64,000 nucleotides of DNA from Aquimarina agarivorans (GCF_000218485.1 NZ_AFPB01000162.1:55688-119687), one strand, 5' to 3'; shown: positions 47,096-57,211, counted from the first letter of the stretch. Program-made: numbers and translations. The notes: generated from the sequence alone by a model not told the origin.

Positions 47096-48214
47096 ATGTC
47101 ATTTGAAGAAAAATTTATTACGCCAGACCTACATGCTTCGTTTTTGTTAAATAATAAGCGATACACAAATTCCTCGTTGGAAGCTTATGCCCACCATTTA
47201 GTACGAACAGGAGAGGAGTTTGAAGTTGAGATCGGTGATTTTCTATTGGACTGGCTTGATGATTCCGATATTATTGAAGTAAAAACATCGGGCTCAACAG
47301 GGCCTCCAAAAACTATTGAGGTTTATAAAACTCAAATGATAAATAGTGCTAAAGCCACAGGTACTTTTTTTAAAATACCTGAAGAATCTAATGCGCTTTT
47401 GTGTTTGTCAGCAAAATATATTGCAGGTAAAATGATGCTGGTTAGGGCTATGATTTTAGGTTGGAAATTGGATGTGTTAGCGCCCAAGTCAAATCCATTA
47501 GATAATTTGTACAAGCAGTACGATTTTTGTGCCATGGTTCCCTTACAATTGGATAATTCCATAAATCGATTACACCTATTAAAAAAACTTATTGTTGGCG
47601 GTGGGGCTATACCCGAACATTTAATAGCGCTAGTACAAGGGTTAAACACCAAAATTTACGAAACCTATGGAATGACTGAAACAGTTACACATGTTGCTGC
47701 GCGGAGGGTAAATTCTAAAAAGAAAGAAATTAAAGATTGCTGCTTTAAAGCCTTGCCCCAAGTAGCATTTTCAACAGATGAGCGTAATTGTTTGGTAATA
47801 AAAGCACCTATGCTTAGTAAAGAAGCAATAGTTACTAATGATATTGTGGATTTAATTACTTTTAAAAAATTCTTTTGGAAGGGGCGTTTTGATAATGTAA
47901 TTAATAGCGGTGGAATAAAATTACACCCCGAGGAAATTGAAAAAAAATTACAACTAGTCATTAGAGAGCGTTTTTTTGTAACCTCAAGAGACGATAAAAA
48001 ATTAGGGCAACGACTGATATTGATAATTGAAAATGTAAATGATGCGTATACTATTGATACTTATTTTTTTAAAATCAATAACCTAGATACGTTGGATAAA
48101 TATGAGGTTCCAAAAGAAATTTATTTTCTTGAAAACTTTATAGAAACCAATACAGGTAAAATTCACAGATCAAATAATGTAGCACAACTTTTTGCTCCAT
48201 TACGAAAAGCTTAA
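47096..48214 (+). CDS. menE: o-Succinylbenzoate-CoA ligase (AMP-binding enzyme)
   Basis: 372 aa, short for the family. Adenylation core motifs IIEVKTSGSTGPPKTIEVYK (P-loop), YETYGMTETVTHVA (adenine site) and KGRFDNVINSGGIKLHPEEIEK (hinge and C-domain); the Lys near the end is in TNTGKIHRS. Activates o-succinylbenzoate for MenB. MenA and MenC genes lie upstream. Confidence 0.9.
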   Translation: MSFEEKFITPDLHASFLLNNKRYTNSSLEAYAHHLVRTGEEFEVEIGDFLLDWLDDSDIIEVKTSGSTGPPKTIEVYKTQMINSAKATGTFFKIPEESNALLCLSAKYIAGKMMLVRAMILGWKLDVLAPKSNPLDNLYKQYDFCAMVPLQLDNSINRLHLLKKLIVGGGAIPEHLIALVQGLNTKIYETYGMTETVTHVAARRVNSKKKEIKDCCFKALPQVAFSTDERNCLVIKAPMLSKEAIVTNDIVDLITFKKFFWKGRFDNVINSGGIKLHPEEIEKKLQLVIRERFFVTSRDDKKLGQRLILIIENVNDAYTIDTYFFKINNLDTLDKYEVPKEIYFLENFIETNTGKIHRSNNVAQLFAPLRKA

Positions 48215-48324
48215 TTTATTTTTTTAGCTTATATTTATTAGTAAAATTTAAAACAAGCATAGTATTAAAGTAACATTTTAACTATTTTTGTGATCATCCA
48301 AATTTGGAAACACATGCTAATTTT

Positions 48325-48861
48325 ATGAGTCAAAAAGTACTACTTACAGGAAAAGAGGTGAATATTATACTGCATCGTTTGGCTTGTCAACTTATTGAAA
48401 ATCATACTCATTTTAACGATACTGTACTCATTGGTTTACAACCAAGAGGAAGCTTTGTGGCAGAACGTTTAAAACAAATTCTTATTGAAGAATATGGAAT
48501 TAAAAATTTAAAGCTTGGCTTGCTTGATATTACATTTTTCAGAGATGATTTTAGAAGAAGCACACAGCCTTTAGAAGCCAACAAAACTACTATTGATTTT
48601 GTGGTGGAGAATAAGCGAGTTGTATTTATTGACGATGTGTTGTATACCGGAAGAAGCATTAGAGCGGCATTAACTGCCATCCAATCCTTTGGCAGGCCAT
48701 CCGAAGTTGAGTTGTTAACATTAATTGACCGACGATTTAGCAGGCATTTACCTATTCAACCCAATTACAGGGGGAGGCAAGTGGATGCTATTAATGAGGA
48801 GCGTGTAAAAGTAAATTGGAAAGAAAACCAAGGAGAAGACGTAGTTTATCTGATAAAATAA
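48325..48861 (+). CDS. pyrR: PyrR-type phosphoribosyltransferase / pyr operon regulator
   Basis: 178 aa from the ATG at 48325 (MSQKVLLTGKEVNIILHRLA); an in-frame TTG lies at 48304. The PRPP loop VVFIDDVLYTGRSIRAAL is classical, with RGSFVAERL and LTLIDRRF. PyrR binds UMP and can have uracil phosphoribosyltransferase activity. It ends 7 bases before pyrB, as in other Flavobacteriia. Whether it regulates mRNA here is unknown. Confidence 0.92.
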   Translation: MSQKVLLTGKEVNIILHRLACQLIENHTHFNDTVLIGLQPRGSFVAERLKQILIEEYGIKNLKLGLLDITFFRDDFRRSTQPLEANKTTIDFVVENKRVVFIDDVLYTGRSIRAALTAIQSFGRPSEVELLTLIDRRFSRHLPIQPNYRGRQVDAINEERVKVNWKENQGEDVVYLIK

Positions 48862-48868
48862 TAGTTGT

Positions 48869-49801
48869 ATGAGCGAATTAAGTGTAAATCACTTATTAGG
48901 AATAAAGTATATCAATGAAAAAGATATACAACTTATTTTTGAAACTGCTGACCATTTTAAAGAGGTTATTAACCGACCTATTAAAAAAGTACCATCATTA
49001 CGCGATATTACCATTGCTAATTTATTTTTTGAAAATAGTACCCGTACTAGGTTATCTTTTGAGTTAGCCGAAAAAAGGTTGTCTGCCGATGTAGTAAATT
49101 TTTCAGCGGCATCATCCTCAGTTAAAAAAGGAGAGACGCTAATTGATACCGTAAATAATATACTGGCAATGAAAGTGGATATGGTTGTCATGAGGCATCC
49201 AAATCCTGGAGCAGGAGTATTCCTTTCAAAACACATTGATGCTTCAATTGTAAATGCAGGAGATGGGGCGCATGAGCATCCAACTCAAGCCTTATTGGAT
49301 TCATATTCTATAAGAGAAAAACTTGGCGATGTAGCAGGTAAAAAAGTAGTTATTGTGGGGGATATTTTACATTCGCGCGTGGCATTGTCAAATATTTATG
49401 CGTTGCAACTTCAAGGTGCTGAAGTAATGGTTTGCGGTCCAAAAACTTTAATTCCTAAATATATTGATAGTTTGGGCGTTAAAGTAGAAACCAATCTAAT
49501 AAAAGCGCTGGAATGGTGCGATGTAGCCAACATGCTACGCGTACAGAACGAACGTATGGAAATTTCTTATTTTCCGTCTACCAGGGAATATACGCAACAA
49601 TATGGTGTAACAAAACCATTACTAGATAGTTTAAATAAAGAAATTGTTATTATGCACCCAGGGCCTATAAATCGAGGTGTTGAAATAACGAGTGAAGTGG
49701 CCGACTCTAACCAAGCTATTATATTAGATCAGGTTGAAAATGGCGTTGCTATTCGAATGGCTGTAATCTATTTACTGGCTTCTAAAATCAAACAATTATG
49801 A
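48869..49801 (+). CDS. pyrB: Aspartate carbamoyltransferase catalytic subunit
   Basis: 310 aa. Carbamoyl-phosphate motif FFENSTRTRLSFELAEKRL, then VVMRHPNPGAG, GAHEHPTQALLDSYSI and VIMHPGPINRGVEITSEVADS. Catalyses the first committed step of pyrimidine synthesis. It follows pyrR and overlaps the next gene by four bases (ATGA). Confidence 0.96.
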   Translation: MSELSVNHLLGIKYINEKDIQLIFETADHFKEVINRPIKKVPSLRDITIANLFFENSTRTRLSFELAEKRLSADVVNFSAASSSVKKGETLIDTVNNILAMKVDMVVMRHPNPGAGVFLSKHIDASIVNAGDGAHEHPTQALLDSYSIREKLGDVAGKKVVIVGDILHSRVALSNIYALQLQGAEVMVCGPKTLIPKYIDSLGVKVETNLIKALEWCDVANMLRVQNERMEISYFPSTREYTQQYGVTKPLLDSLNKEIVIMHPGPINRGVEITSEVADSNQAIILDQVENGVAIRMAVIYLLASKIKQL

Positions 49802-50130
49802 TTATTGAACATATAAAAAGTACAACTGTAATTACTCAGGAAAAGTTAACGTTGGAAAAATTTGTTTCTCGATTAAACGAAGTTTATCAAGAATTGAGCA
49901 AAAATAACATTGTTATCAATCTGTTTTCATTAACCTCCTTAAAAGCATCTGATTTAAAGGAATTTAGTTTACTTTCTGAAAAGCACAAAGCCGATAATCA
50001 TTCATTTGTACTAGTTACTGATGCTGTACCGTACGAAGACATTCCCGAAGCCCTAACTGTTGCTCCAACCTTACAGGAAGCGCATGATTTGATTGAAATG
50101 GAAGAAATTGAACGTGATTTAGGCATATAA
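49798..50130 (+). CDS. Conserved hypothetical protein (STAS-like), between pyrB and rnz
   Basis: 110 aa, no signal peptide. A small alpha/beta fold with a STAS-like rhythm (IVINLFSLTSLKASDLKEFSLLSEKHKADNHSFVLVTDAV) and an acidic C-terminus (DLIEMEEIERDLGI). In Flavobacteriia it usually precedes ribonuclease Z, and has often been mis-annotated as ribonuclease Z itself; no metal motif is present. Co-transcribed with pyrB (4-base overlap). Function unknown. Confidence 0.8.
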   Translation: MIIEHIKSTTVITQEKLTLEKFVSRLNEVYQELSKNNIVINLFSLTSLKASDLKEFSLLSEKHKADNHSFVLVTDAVPYEDIPEALTVAPTLQEAHDLIEMEEIERDLGI

Positions 50131-50260
50131 AAAAGTAATTTTTTTGTGAGTTCAATATAAAGCGAGACTTAGATTATAGAAAATAGAAGAAAGATTCTAG
50201 TTTCATATATCCTTTTTTAATAGCTTATATATTCTATTTTCTTTACTCTTAAATGTAATT

Positions 50261-51169
50261 ATGAAATTGACCATTTTAGGTTGTTATTCAGCAACACCTC
50301 GTATGCTTACCAATCCAACATCGCAGGTTTTGGATATTAATAATCATTTATTTTTAATTGATTGCGGGGAGGGTACGCAAGTACAACTTCGTAAATTTAA
50401 AATCAAATTTTTTAGAATTAAGCACATATTTATTTCCCATTTGCATGGGGATCATGTGTACGGCTTGGTAGGTTTGATTTCTACTTTTAAAATGCTGAAA
50501 CGCGAGGCTCCATTGCATGTTTATGGTCCTAAAGGAATAAAAGAAATGATTACGATACAATTAAAATTATCCAATTCGTGGACTGATTTTCCGTTGCATT
50601 TTCATGAGTTAGAAAGTAATGAATCGGAGCTCATTTACGAAGATGAAAAAGTAACCGTTAGGACAATTCCTTTACAACACAGGATTTATTGTAATGGCTT
50701 TTTATTTACTGAAAAGCCTAAAGATCGAAATTTAAATTTAGGAGTGGTGCTTAATTATAATATAGATGTAGCCTACTACAATTCTATAAAAAAAGGAAAA
50801 GATATTACTTTAGAGTCGGGCGAGGTAATACCCAATGCAACCCTTACATTTGATCCTGAACCAGTAAAAAGCTATGCGTTTTGTAGTGATACCAAGTATG
50901 ATGAGCTAAAAATAGAATTAATTAAGAACGCTACTGTATTATATCATGAATCCACTTTTTTAGAAAGCCATGAACACCTTTGTGAGTACACTGGGCATAG
51001 CACTGCTAAACAAGCAGCTACTATGGCAAAAAAAGCAGGGGTTAAAAACTTAATTTTAGGACATTACAGCACACGTTACGGCAATATTTCTGACTTTAAA
51101 GAAGAAGCTAAAAACATTTTTGAAAATACGGCACTTGCTGATGATGGAAAAGTTTTTGAATGGAGCTAA
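50261..51169 (+). CDS. rnz: Ribonuclease Z
   Basis: 302 aa, metallo-beta-lactamase fold. Metal motif FISHLHGDHVYGLVGL, GEGTQVQLRKFKI near the N-terminus, and further ligands in YAFCSDTKYDE, LYHESTFLESHEHLCEYTGHSTAKQAA and LILGHYSTRYG. It endonucleolytically processes tRNA 3' ends. It has a 130-base leader after the STAS-like gene. Confidence 0.95.
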   Translation: MKLTILGCYSATPRMLTNPTSQVLDINNHLFLIDCGEGTQVQLRKFKIKFFRIKHIFISHLHGDHVYGLVGLISTFKMLKREAPLHVYGPKGIKEMITIQLKLSNSWTDFPLHFHELESNESELIYEDEKVTVRTIPLQHRIYCNGFLFTEKPKDRNLNLGVVLNYNIDVAYYNSIKKGKDITLESGEVIPNATLTFDPEPVKSYAFCSDTKYDELKIELIKNATVLYHESTFLESHEHLCEYTGHSTAKQAATMAKKAGVKNLILGHYSTRYGNISDFKEEAKNIFENTALADDGKVFEWS

Positions 51170-51232
51170 CATTTTTACAAATTGCTAACAAAAAGACTTG
51201 ATATAAATGTTAAATTGCATTAAAAACAAACT

Positions 51233-51880
51233 ATGAATTCTGATTTGTCAGACTACAGAAAGTCGTATGAAAAAAGTGCCTTGTTAGAAGGTAATTTACC
51301 TGAAAACCCTTTAATTTTATTTGAAGAATGGTTTACTGAAGTTGATAATACAGCAGGAGTAGATGAAGTGAATGCGATGACAATTGCTACTATTGAACCT
51401 GATGGTTTTCCTAAAAGTAGAGTAGTATTATTAAAACATTTTGATAATCACGGTTTCATATTTTATACAAATTACAATTCCGAAAAAGGTAAGGCAATAC
51501 TTCAAAACCCTAAGGTTTGTATTTCATTTTTTTGGCCAAATTTAGAGCGTCAGGTAATTATTAAAGGAAAAGCTCAAAAACAATCCGAAGAAAAAAGTAC
51601 CACTTATTTTCATTCACGTCCACGTGGGAGCCAATTAGGTGCCTGGGCATCAGATCAAAGTACTGAAATAAATTCAAGGAACGTTCTCACTAAAAAATTA
51701 CAAGATTTAGAGGAAATTTATAAAAATAAAGAAATTCCTAAACCACCACATTGGGGAGGTTTTGTTATTGTTCCTGAAACTATTGAATTTTGGCAGGGTA
51801 GGCCTAATCGGTTACATGATAGAATGCTTTATAAAAAAATAAATACTAACAACTGGAATCATAAGCGTTTAGCTCCATAA
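51233..51880 (+). CDS. pdxH: Pyridoxamine 5'-phosphate oxidase
   Basis: 215 aa. FMN and substrate motifs: NAMTIATIEPDGFPKSRVVLLKHFDNHGFIFYTNYNSEKGK, then HSRPRGSQLGAWASDQS and the C-terminal FWQGRPNRLHDRMLY. Makes pyridoxal 5'-phosphate with FMN. It begins 63 bases after rnz. Confidence 0.96.
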   Translation: MNSDLSDYRKSYEKSALLEGNLPENPLILFEEWFTEVDNTAGVDEVNAMTIATIEPDGFPKSRVVLLKHFDNHGFIFYTNYNSEKGKAILQNPKVCISFFWPNLERQVIIKGKAQKQSEEKSTTYFHSRPRGSQLGAWASDQSTEINSRNVLTKKLQDLEEIYKNKEIPKPPHWGGFVIVPETIEFWQGRPNRLHDRMLYKKINTNNWNHKRLAP

Positions 51881-51896
51881 CTACTAGCGTAAACAA

Positions 51897-52388
51897 ATGA
51901 AAAAAATATATTTTATTAGGCATGCAAAATCATCTTGGGAAGAGCAAGTGGAAGATCATGACAGACCACTAAGTGACCGTGGATTTGATGATGCTATACT
52001 TATTAGTAATGAATTAATTAAAAAAGAAATTAGTGCGCATATTCAAATGGTATTTTCCAGTACAGCTAAAAGAGCTAAAACAACAGCTCAAATTGTAACT
52101 GATATACTAAAAATTCCTGAAGAAAAAGTTAATTATATGAACGATTTATATAGTTTTAACGGAATCTCAGTAAGTAAATTTTTAAAAGAGCTTCCTCAGG
52201 AATTAGATACCATACTTGTTTTTGGTCACAATCCAGCATTTACAATTTTAGTGAATAGTTTAGGAAGTCAGTTTTTTGCAAATATCCCTACCAGTGGTAC
52301 AGTAGCAATATCATTTGATTGCGATAATTGGACTGATTTACAAAACGGCAAAACACTTTTTCATATATTTCCTAAAGACCTTAAATAA
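51897..52388 (+). CDS. sixA: SixA-like phosphohistidine phosphatase
   Basis: 163 aa, histidine phosphatase superfamily: catalytic RHxK-type motif IYFIRHAKSSWEEQ, second arginine in FSSTAKRAKTTAQ, and the acidic/His motif FGHNPAFTILVNSLG. Probably dephosphorylates histidine-phosphate proteins. It ends 29 bases before ppk, so it likely shares its transcript. Confidence 0.85.
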   Translation: MKKIYFIRHAKSSWEEQVEDHDRPLSDRGFDDAILISNELIKKEISAHIQMVFSSTAKRAKTTAQIVTDILKIPEEKVNYMNDLYSFNGISVSKFLKELPQELDTILVFGHNPAFTILVNSLGSQFFANIPTSGTVAISFDCDNWTDLQNGKTLFHIFPKDLK

Positions 52389-52417
52389 CACATTTTTAAT
52401 TTCCAATATTAAATACC

Positions 52418-54496
52418 ATGGTTAAAAATAACAATCAATATATTAATAGAGAAATTAGTTGGTTAAACTTTAATGCCCGTGTGTTACAGGAAGCAAAAGA
52501 TGAAAGCGTTCCGTTGTTAGAACGATTACGTTTTATAGGTATTTTTTCCAACAATTTGGACGAGTTTTTTAAAGTACGGTATGCTACGGTACAACATATT
52601 GATATTGCTGGAAAATCGGGAAAAAGAGCACTACGTGGTATGGATGCGCGCCAGTTACTAGAGCAAATTACAAATATAGTGATTGAGCAGCAGTCCGAGA
52701 GTTTGTTGATTATTCGTAAAATACAGGAAGAACTTCAGGATCATAACATTTATGTAATTAAAGAACATCAGGTAAATTGCGAACAAGGAATATTTTTACG
52801 ATCTTATTTTTTAAATAAAGTAAGTCCTGCTTTAATGACTTTTATGTTGGACGATTTAGAGGAATTTCCACATTTAAAAGACAGTGCCGCCTATTTAGCC
52901 GTAAAATTAACTTTAGACTCAAAATCAAAAACTAAAAATAATATTGGCGACAAATTATATGCCTTAATTGAAATTCCAAGGACAATTGAACGCTTTGTAG
53001 TGTTACCAATTGGTAAAGATAATAAGGAGTATATTATTTTTTTGGATGACTTAATTCGGTATTGTATAGATCAGTTATTTAGTATTTTCGATTATACTTC
53101 GGTGTCCGCACACATGGTAAAAATTACGCGAGATGCCAAATTAGATATTGATAACGATTTCAAAAAAAGTTTTATTGAAAAAATTTCCAAAAGTGTTCAG
53201 CTAAGGAGAGATGGTGATCCCGTTCGTTTTGTATACGACAAAACTATTGATGATGATACACTGGCTTTTCTTATGGACAAAATGAATATTGAGGATACGG
53301 ATAGTATTATTCCTGGAGGCAGGTATCATAACCGTAGGGACTATATGAAATTTCCTGTTTTAGGGCATAAAGATTTAGCATACCAACCAATAAAAGCGTT
53401 GGCTATAAAAGGATTGGATTTAAACTCCAGCTTATTTAAAGCAATTGCTGCTAAAGACTATTTGTTGTATACGCCATATCAAAGTTTTTCATACGTTATT
53501 AAATTTTTGCGCGAAGCCGCTCTGGATCCTAAAGTAACTTCAATAAAAATAACCATATACCGATTATCAAGTGTATCACATATTGCGAGTTCGCTTATAA
53601 ATGCAGCAAAAAATGGAAAAGAAGTAGTTGTTCAAATTGAACTGCAAGCACGTTTTGATGAAGAAAATAACATTAAATATGCTGAAAATTTACAGCGCGA
53701 GGGTGTAAAACTCATTTTTGGTGTTCCTGGGTTAAAAGTGCATTGTAAAACTTGCTTAGTTGAGCGTACCGAAAACGGAAAGTCAAAAAGATATGGGTTT
53801 ATTAGTACTGGTAATTTTAACGAATCCACAGCTAAAATTTATACTGACTATACACTTTTCACTAGCGATTCAGCTCTTTTAAAGGATTTAAATAAAGTCT
53901 TTGGTTTCTTTAAAATTAATTACAAAGTAAATCGGTATAAGCATTTAATTGTGTCACCACATTATACACGCAAAAAAATGTGTGAGTTTATTGATACTGA
54001 AATAAAGAACGCAAAAAATGGGAAAGAGGCATTTATTCGTTTAAAATTAAATAGTTTAAGCGATTATGATATGATTGATAAGCTTTATGAAGCCAGCAAT
54101 GCAGGCGTAAAAATAGATTTAATCATTCGGGGGATTTGCTGCTTGATTCCTGGTGTTAAAGGGATGAGTGCTAACATAAAAGCAATTAGTGTGGTTGATA
54201 AATTTTTAGAACATCCAAGATTGTATATTTTTGCTAACGGAGGCGATGAAAAAATATACATTTCCTCGGCTGATTGGATGACCAGAAATTTAGACAGAAG
54301 GGTAGAGGTTACTTGTCCTATTTATGATACAGAAATAAAGCAAGAATTAATTGATACTTTTGATATTTGCTGGACCGATAATGTAAAAGCACGCGTCATA
54401 AATGAAACTCAGGATAATACTTACGTAAGAAATGAGTTACCCAAAAACAGATCTCAAATCAGCTTATACGAGTATTATGAAAACAGACTAAAGTAA
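52418..54496 (+). CDS. ppk1: Polyphosphate kinase 1
   Basis: 692 aa, usual length. PLD-like fold with N-terminal motif REISWLNFNARVLQEAKDESVPLLERLRFIGIFSNNLDEFF. Active-site histidine region LKVHCKTCLVERTENG, then ISTGNFNESTAKIYTD and the second copy SADWMTRNLDRRVEVTCPI. It makes polyphosphate from ATP at the membrane. The exopolyphosphatase gene follows after 7 bases. Confidence 0.97.
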   Translation: MVKNNNQYINREISWLNFNARVLQEAKDESVPLLERLRFIGIFSNNLDEFFKVRYATVQHIDIAGKSGKRALRGMDARQLLEQITNIVIEQQSESLLIIRKIQEELQDHNIYVIKEHQVNCEQGIFLRSYFLNKVSPALMTFMLDDLEEFPHLKDSAAYLAVKLTLDSKSKTKNNIGDKLYALIEIPRTIERFVVLPIGKDNKEYIIFLDDLIRYCIDQLFSIFDYTSVSAHMVKITRDAKLDIDNDFKKSFIEKISKSVQLRRDGDPVRFVYDKTIDDDTLAFLMDKMNIEDTDSIIPGGRYHNRRDYMKFPVLGHKDLAYQPIKALAIKGLDLNSSLFKAIAAKDYLLYTPYQSFSYVIKFLREAALDPKVTSIKITIYRLSSVSHIASSLINAAKNGKEVVVQIELQARFDEENNIKYAENLQREGVKLIFGVPGLKVHCKTCLVERTENGKSKRYGFISTGNFNESTAKIYTDYTLFTSDSALLKDLNKVFGFFKINYKVNRYKHLIVSPHYTRKKMCEFIDTEIKNAKNGKEAFIRLKLNSLSDYDMIDKLYEASNAGVKIDLIIRGICCLIPGVKGMSANIKAISVVDKFLEHPRLYIFANGGDEKIYISSADWMTRNLDRRVEVTCPIYDTEIKQELIDTFDICWTDNVKARVINETQDNTYVRNELPKNRSQISLYEYYENRLK

Positions 54497-54503
54497 AAGC
54501 CTA

Positions 54504-55406
54504 GTGATTGAAATTAAAAAATACGGAGCCATTGATATAGGTTCAAATGCAGTACGATTGTTAATTGGATCTGTAACCACTATGGATGGTATTAATCCCC
54601 GTTTTAAAAAAACAAGTTTAGTCCGTGTTCCTATACGATTAGGAGCGGACGTTTTTGTTAAAAATAAAGTATCCGATCTTAACGTGGGACGCTTAATTGA
54701 TACTATGAAATCGTATCAATTGCTCATGCAAACTCATAATGTATCGCGTTACAGGGCCTGTGCTACTTCGGCCATGCGCGATGCTGAAAATGGGGCTTCC
54801 GTAGTAAAAAAAATCAAAGAAGCCTCGGGTATTCAAATTGAAATAATTGATGGTAAAGATGAAGCTGCAATTATTGCCATGACGGATTTAACTGAATTAA
54901 CAAGTTCAAATAGCTCATATTTATATGTTGATGTGGGTGGTGGTAGTACTGAATTTACGGTGTATCATAAAGGAAAAATTATAGCTTCAAAATCATTTAA
55001 ATTAGGAACCGTTCGGTTATTAAATAATTTAGTTTCAGAAGATAAATGGAATAACGTAGAGAAATGGATTAAAAAGCATACCAAAAATTTTGAAGCACTA
55101 TCCCTTATTGGATCAGGAGGGAATATTAATAATATTTTTAAAAATAGTGGTAAAAGTACAGGCAAGCCATTAAGTTATATGTATTTAGTTTCATATTATC
55201 AATTACTAAAGTCCTTAACTTATGATGAGCGTGTTTGGGAATTAAATTTAAATCATGATCGAGCCGATGTAATTGTGCCTGCTGCAAAAATATTTTTATC
55301 AGCTATGAAATGGAGTAATGCACAACATATTTACGTTCCAAAAATAGGGCTGGCAGATGGTATTATTAAATCGTTATATAATGAAGATAAAAAAATAATT
55401 ACGTAA
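54504..55406 (+). CDS. ppx: Exopolyphosphatase / Ppx-GppA family
   Basis: 300 aa, starting at a GTG. Ppx/GppA ASKHA fold: YGAIDIGSNAVRLLIGSV (phosphate 1), VDVGGGSTEFTVYHKGK (phosphate 2), ACATSAMRDAENG. It degrades polyphosphate or pppGpp. It pairs with ppk1 in one transcript. Short form without the C-terminal HD domain. Confidence 0.92.
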   Translation: MIEIKKYGAIDIGSNAVRLLIGSVTTMDGINPRFKKTSLVRVPIRLGADVFVKNKVSDLNVGRLIDTMKSYQLLMQTHNVSRYRACATSAMRDAENGASVVKKIKEASGIQIEIIDGKDEAAIIAMTDLTELTSSNSSYLYVDVGGGSTEFTVYHKGKIIASKSFKLGTVRLLNNLVSEDKWNNVEKWIKKHTKNFEALSLIGSGGNINNIFKNSGKSTGKPLSYMYLVSYYQLLKSLTYDERVWELNLNHDRADVIVPAAKIFLSAMKWSNAQHIYVPKIGLADGIIKSLYNEDKKIIT

Positions 55407-55526
55407 TAAACTGATTTTTTGTACATTAGATCTGATTTTAGGGCTTAAAATTAACTTATTTATAAGTTTTTTCTTTTTAAAAACTTTACTTTGTTTTAAA
55501 TTACAATAATTAAAAAACATTTAGAT

Positions 55527-56144
55527 ATGAATAAAAGGATACTTTTACCTATAATTTCCTTTATATTAGGAGTAATAGCTGTGCAAGCTCAACAAAGTGA
55601 ATACGGTTTTAGGTTAGGACTAAATTATAGTGAAATTGACTTTGACGATAATGCTACAGGAGTTTTTGGTGGCGACGATGGTGCTAGGATAGGCTTTGCA
55701 GCAGGTTTTTTTGCTAAGTATTATCTGTCAGAAAAATTTAGTTTTCAGCCCGAAATTCAATATTCATCTCAAGGAGAAAAATCTGAGGTTTTAAATAAAG
55801 AATCTGTAAATGCACCAACAGGAGCACCATTATCTTTTGATCGCTTAAACTTTGGTGTATTGCAATTACCATTATTATTCAATTATCATTTTACAACTAA
55901 TTTTTACATTTCAGCGGGTCCTCAAGTGGGTATTCTTATCTGGGAATGGGAGCGCGCAGGGAACTATGAATTGTTTCAATTTTCCGGACTTGGCGGAATC
56001 GGGTATTACATCAACGATAATTTAGGAGTTGATCTAAGAGCTGCTTACGGTTTTACTGATGTTATTAAAACCAATACATCAAGTACTTTTGATGCTACAG
56101 GTGTAAATCATTATTTACAATTAACACTGTCTTATCGTTTATAA
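55527..56144 (+). CDS. Outer-membrane beta-barrel protein (OMP_b-brl_2 type)
   Basis: 205 aa. Signal peptide MNKRILLPIISFILGVIAVQAQ, then eight-strand-type alternating pattern (SEYGFRLGLNYSEIDFDD, FAAGFFAKYYLSEKFSFQPEIQYSSQG, NFYISAGPQVGILIWEW, IGYYINDNLGVDLRAAYGF) ending with Leu-Thr-Leu-Ser-Tyr-Arg-Leu, a barrel-type C-terminus. Structural or porin-like role. A terminator follows. Confidence 0.85.
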   Translation: MNKRILLPIISFILGVIAVQAQQSEYGFRLGLNYSEIDFDDNATGVFGGDDGARIGFAAGFFAKYYLSEKFSFQPEIQYSSQGEKSEVLNKESVNAPTGAPLSFDRLNFGVLQLPLLFNYHFTTNFYISAGPQVGILIWEWERAGNYELFQFSGLGGIGYYINDNLGVDLRAAYGFTDVIKTNTSSTFDATGVNHYLQLTLSYRL

Positions 56145-56168
56145 AAACTTGATTATTTTAAATAATTT

Positions 56169-56197
56169 AACGCCTGAGCTTTGTTCAGGCGTTTTTT
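56169..56197 (+). terminator. Intrinsic terminator after the beta-barrel gene
   Basis: AACGCCTGA / TCAGGCGTT with a 7-base loop, followed by TTTT. GC-rich stem in AT-rich surroundings. Confidence 0.85.
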
Positions 56198-56258
56198 ATT
56201 TGTGGTTTTGTAACATTAAGCCGAACTTTGTAAATTCATTATAACATGATCTACACCC

Positions 56259-56858
56259 ATGGAAATTGATTTTTCTAAAAATAACGACGGATTAGTTCCA
56301 GTAATTATTCAGGACTATAAAACCAGAAAAGTACTTATGTTAGGCTACATGAACTATGAAGCTTATAACAAAACTGTAGATACAAAAAAGGTCACTTTTT
56401 ACAGTAGAACTAAAAAAAGACTTTGGACAAAAGGAGAAGAAAGTGGTCATTATTTAAATTTAGTATCCATAAAAAATGATTGTGATAAAGATACACTATT
56501 AATTGAAGTCTCTCCTGTAGGTCCAACATGTCATAAGGGTACTGGTACTTGTTGGGCTGAAGAAAATGATGCTAATTACGGGTTTTTATCCAATTTGGAA
56601 GATATTATCAGTGACAGAATAGCCACTGCTGACTCAAAAAAAAGCTATGTTGCCTCATTATTAGCTAATGGAATTAATAAAGTAGCTCAAAAAGTAGGGG
56701 AGGAAGCTGTAGAAGTAGTCATTGAAGCGAAAGATAATGACGAGGAATTATTTTTAAATGAAAGTGCTGACTTATTATTTCATTATTTGATTTTGCTTCA
56801 TGCTAAGGGATATAAGCTACAAGATGTTGTTGATGTTTTAGAAAAAAGACAGAAATAG
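56259..56858 (+). CDS. hisIE: Bifunctional phosphoribosyl-AMP cyclohydrolase / phosphoribosyl-ATP pyrophosphatase
   Basis: 199 aa. HisI half (residues 1-105): VPVIIQDYKTRKVLMLGYMNYEAY, LWTKGEESGHYLNL, DCDKDTLLIEVSPVGPTCHKGTGTCW with its zinc cysteines. HisE half: KKSYVASLLANGINKVAQKVGEEAVEVVIEAKD. Catalyses steps 2 and 3 of histidine synthesis. It is alone; no other his gene is in the window. Confidence 0.95.
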   Translation: MEIDFSKNNDGLVPVIIQDYKTRKVLMLGYMNYEAYNKTVDTKKVTFYSRTKKRLWTKGEESGHYLNLVSIKNDCDKDTLLIEVSPVGPTCHKGTGTCWAEENDANYGFLSNLEDIISDRIATADSKKSYVASLLANGINKVAQKVGEEAVEVVIEAKDNDEELFLNESADLLFHYLILLHAKGYKLQDVVDVLEKRQK

Positions 56859-56994
56859 ACTACAAAATTTAACTTTTAAAATGAAAATGTAGTTTTTTTT
56901 GATAATTTTTAGATTTATCGATCTACCTATTCAAAAGTTTTGTATTTTGGCTTAATCTTTGAATACCCAGAGATAATAATTAAAATACATTACA

Positions 56995-57186
56995 ATGAGT
57001 AAAGGAACAGTAAAATTCTTCAACGATTCAAAAGGATTCGGATTTATTACAGAAGAAGGTTCAAACAAAGATCATTTTGTTCACATTTCAGGTTTAATTG
57101 ACGAAGTACGCGAAGGCGACGAAGTTGAATTTGAATTAACAGAAGGTCGTAAAGGATTAAATGCAATAAACGTAAAAGTTATCTAA
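56995..57186 (+). CDS. Cold shock domain protein (CspA family)
   Basis: 63 aa. OB-fold RNA-binding motifs KGFGFI and DHFVHISG (RNP1 and RNP2) in [22 protein letters not shown]. Single-stranded nucleic acid chaperone. It has a leader of more than 130 bases, commonly where csp mRNAs carry temperature-responsive structure, and a strong terminator follows. Confidence 0.95.
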   Translation: MSKGTVKFFNDSKGFGFITEEGSNKDHFVHISGLIDEVREGDEVEFELTEGRKGLNAINVKVI

Positions 57187-57211
57187 ACATATACGCTTAA
57201 AGTTTTTTCGA

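Noticed and set aside
49798..50130. Ribonuclease Z label sometimes used for the gene before rnz
   Set aside because: No metal-binding His/Asp motif; the true rnz is the next gene.
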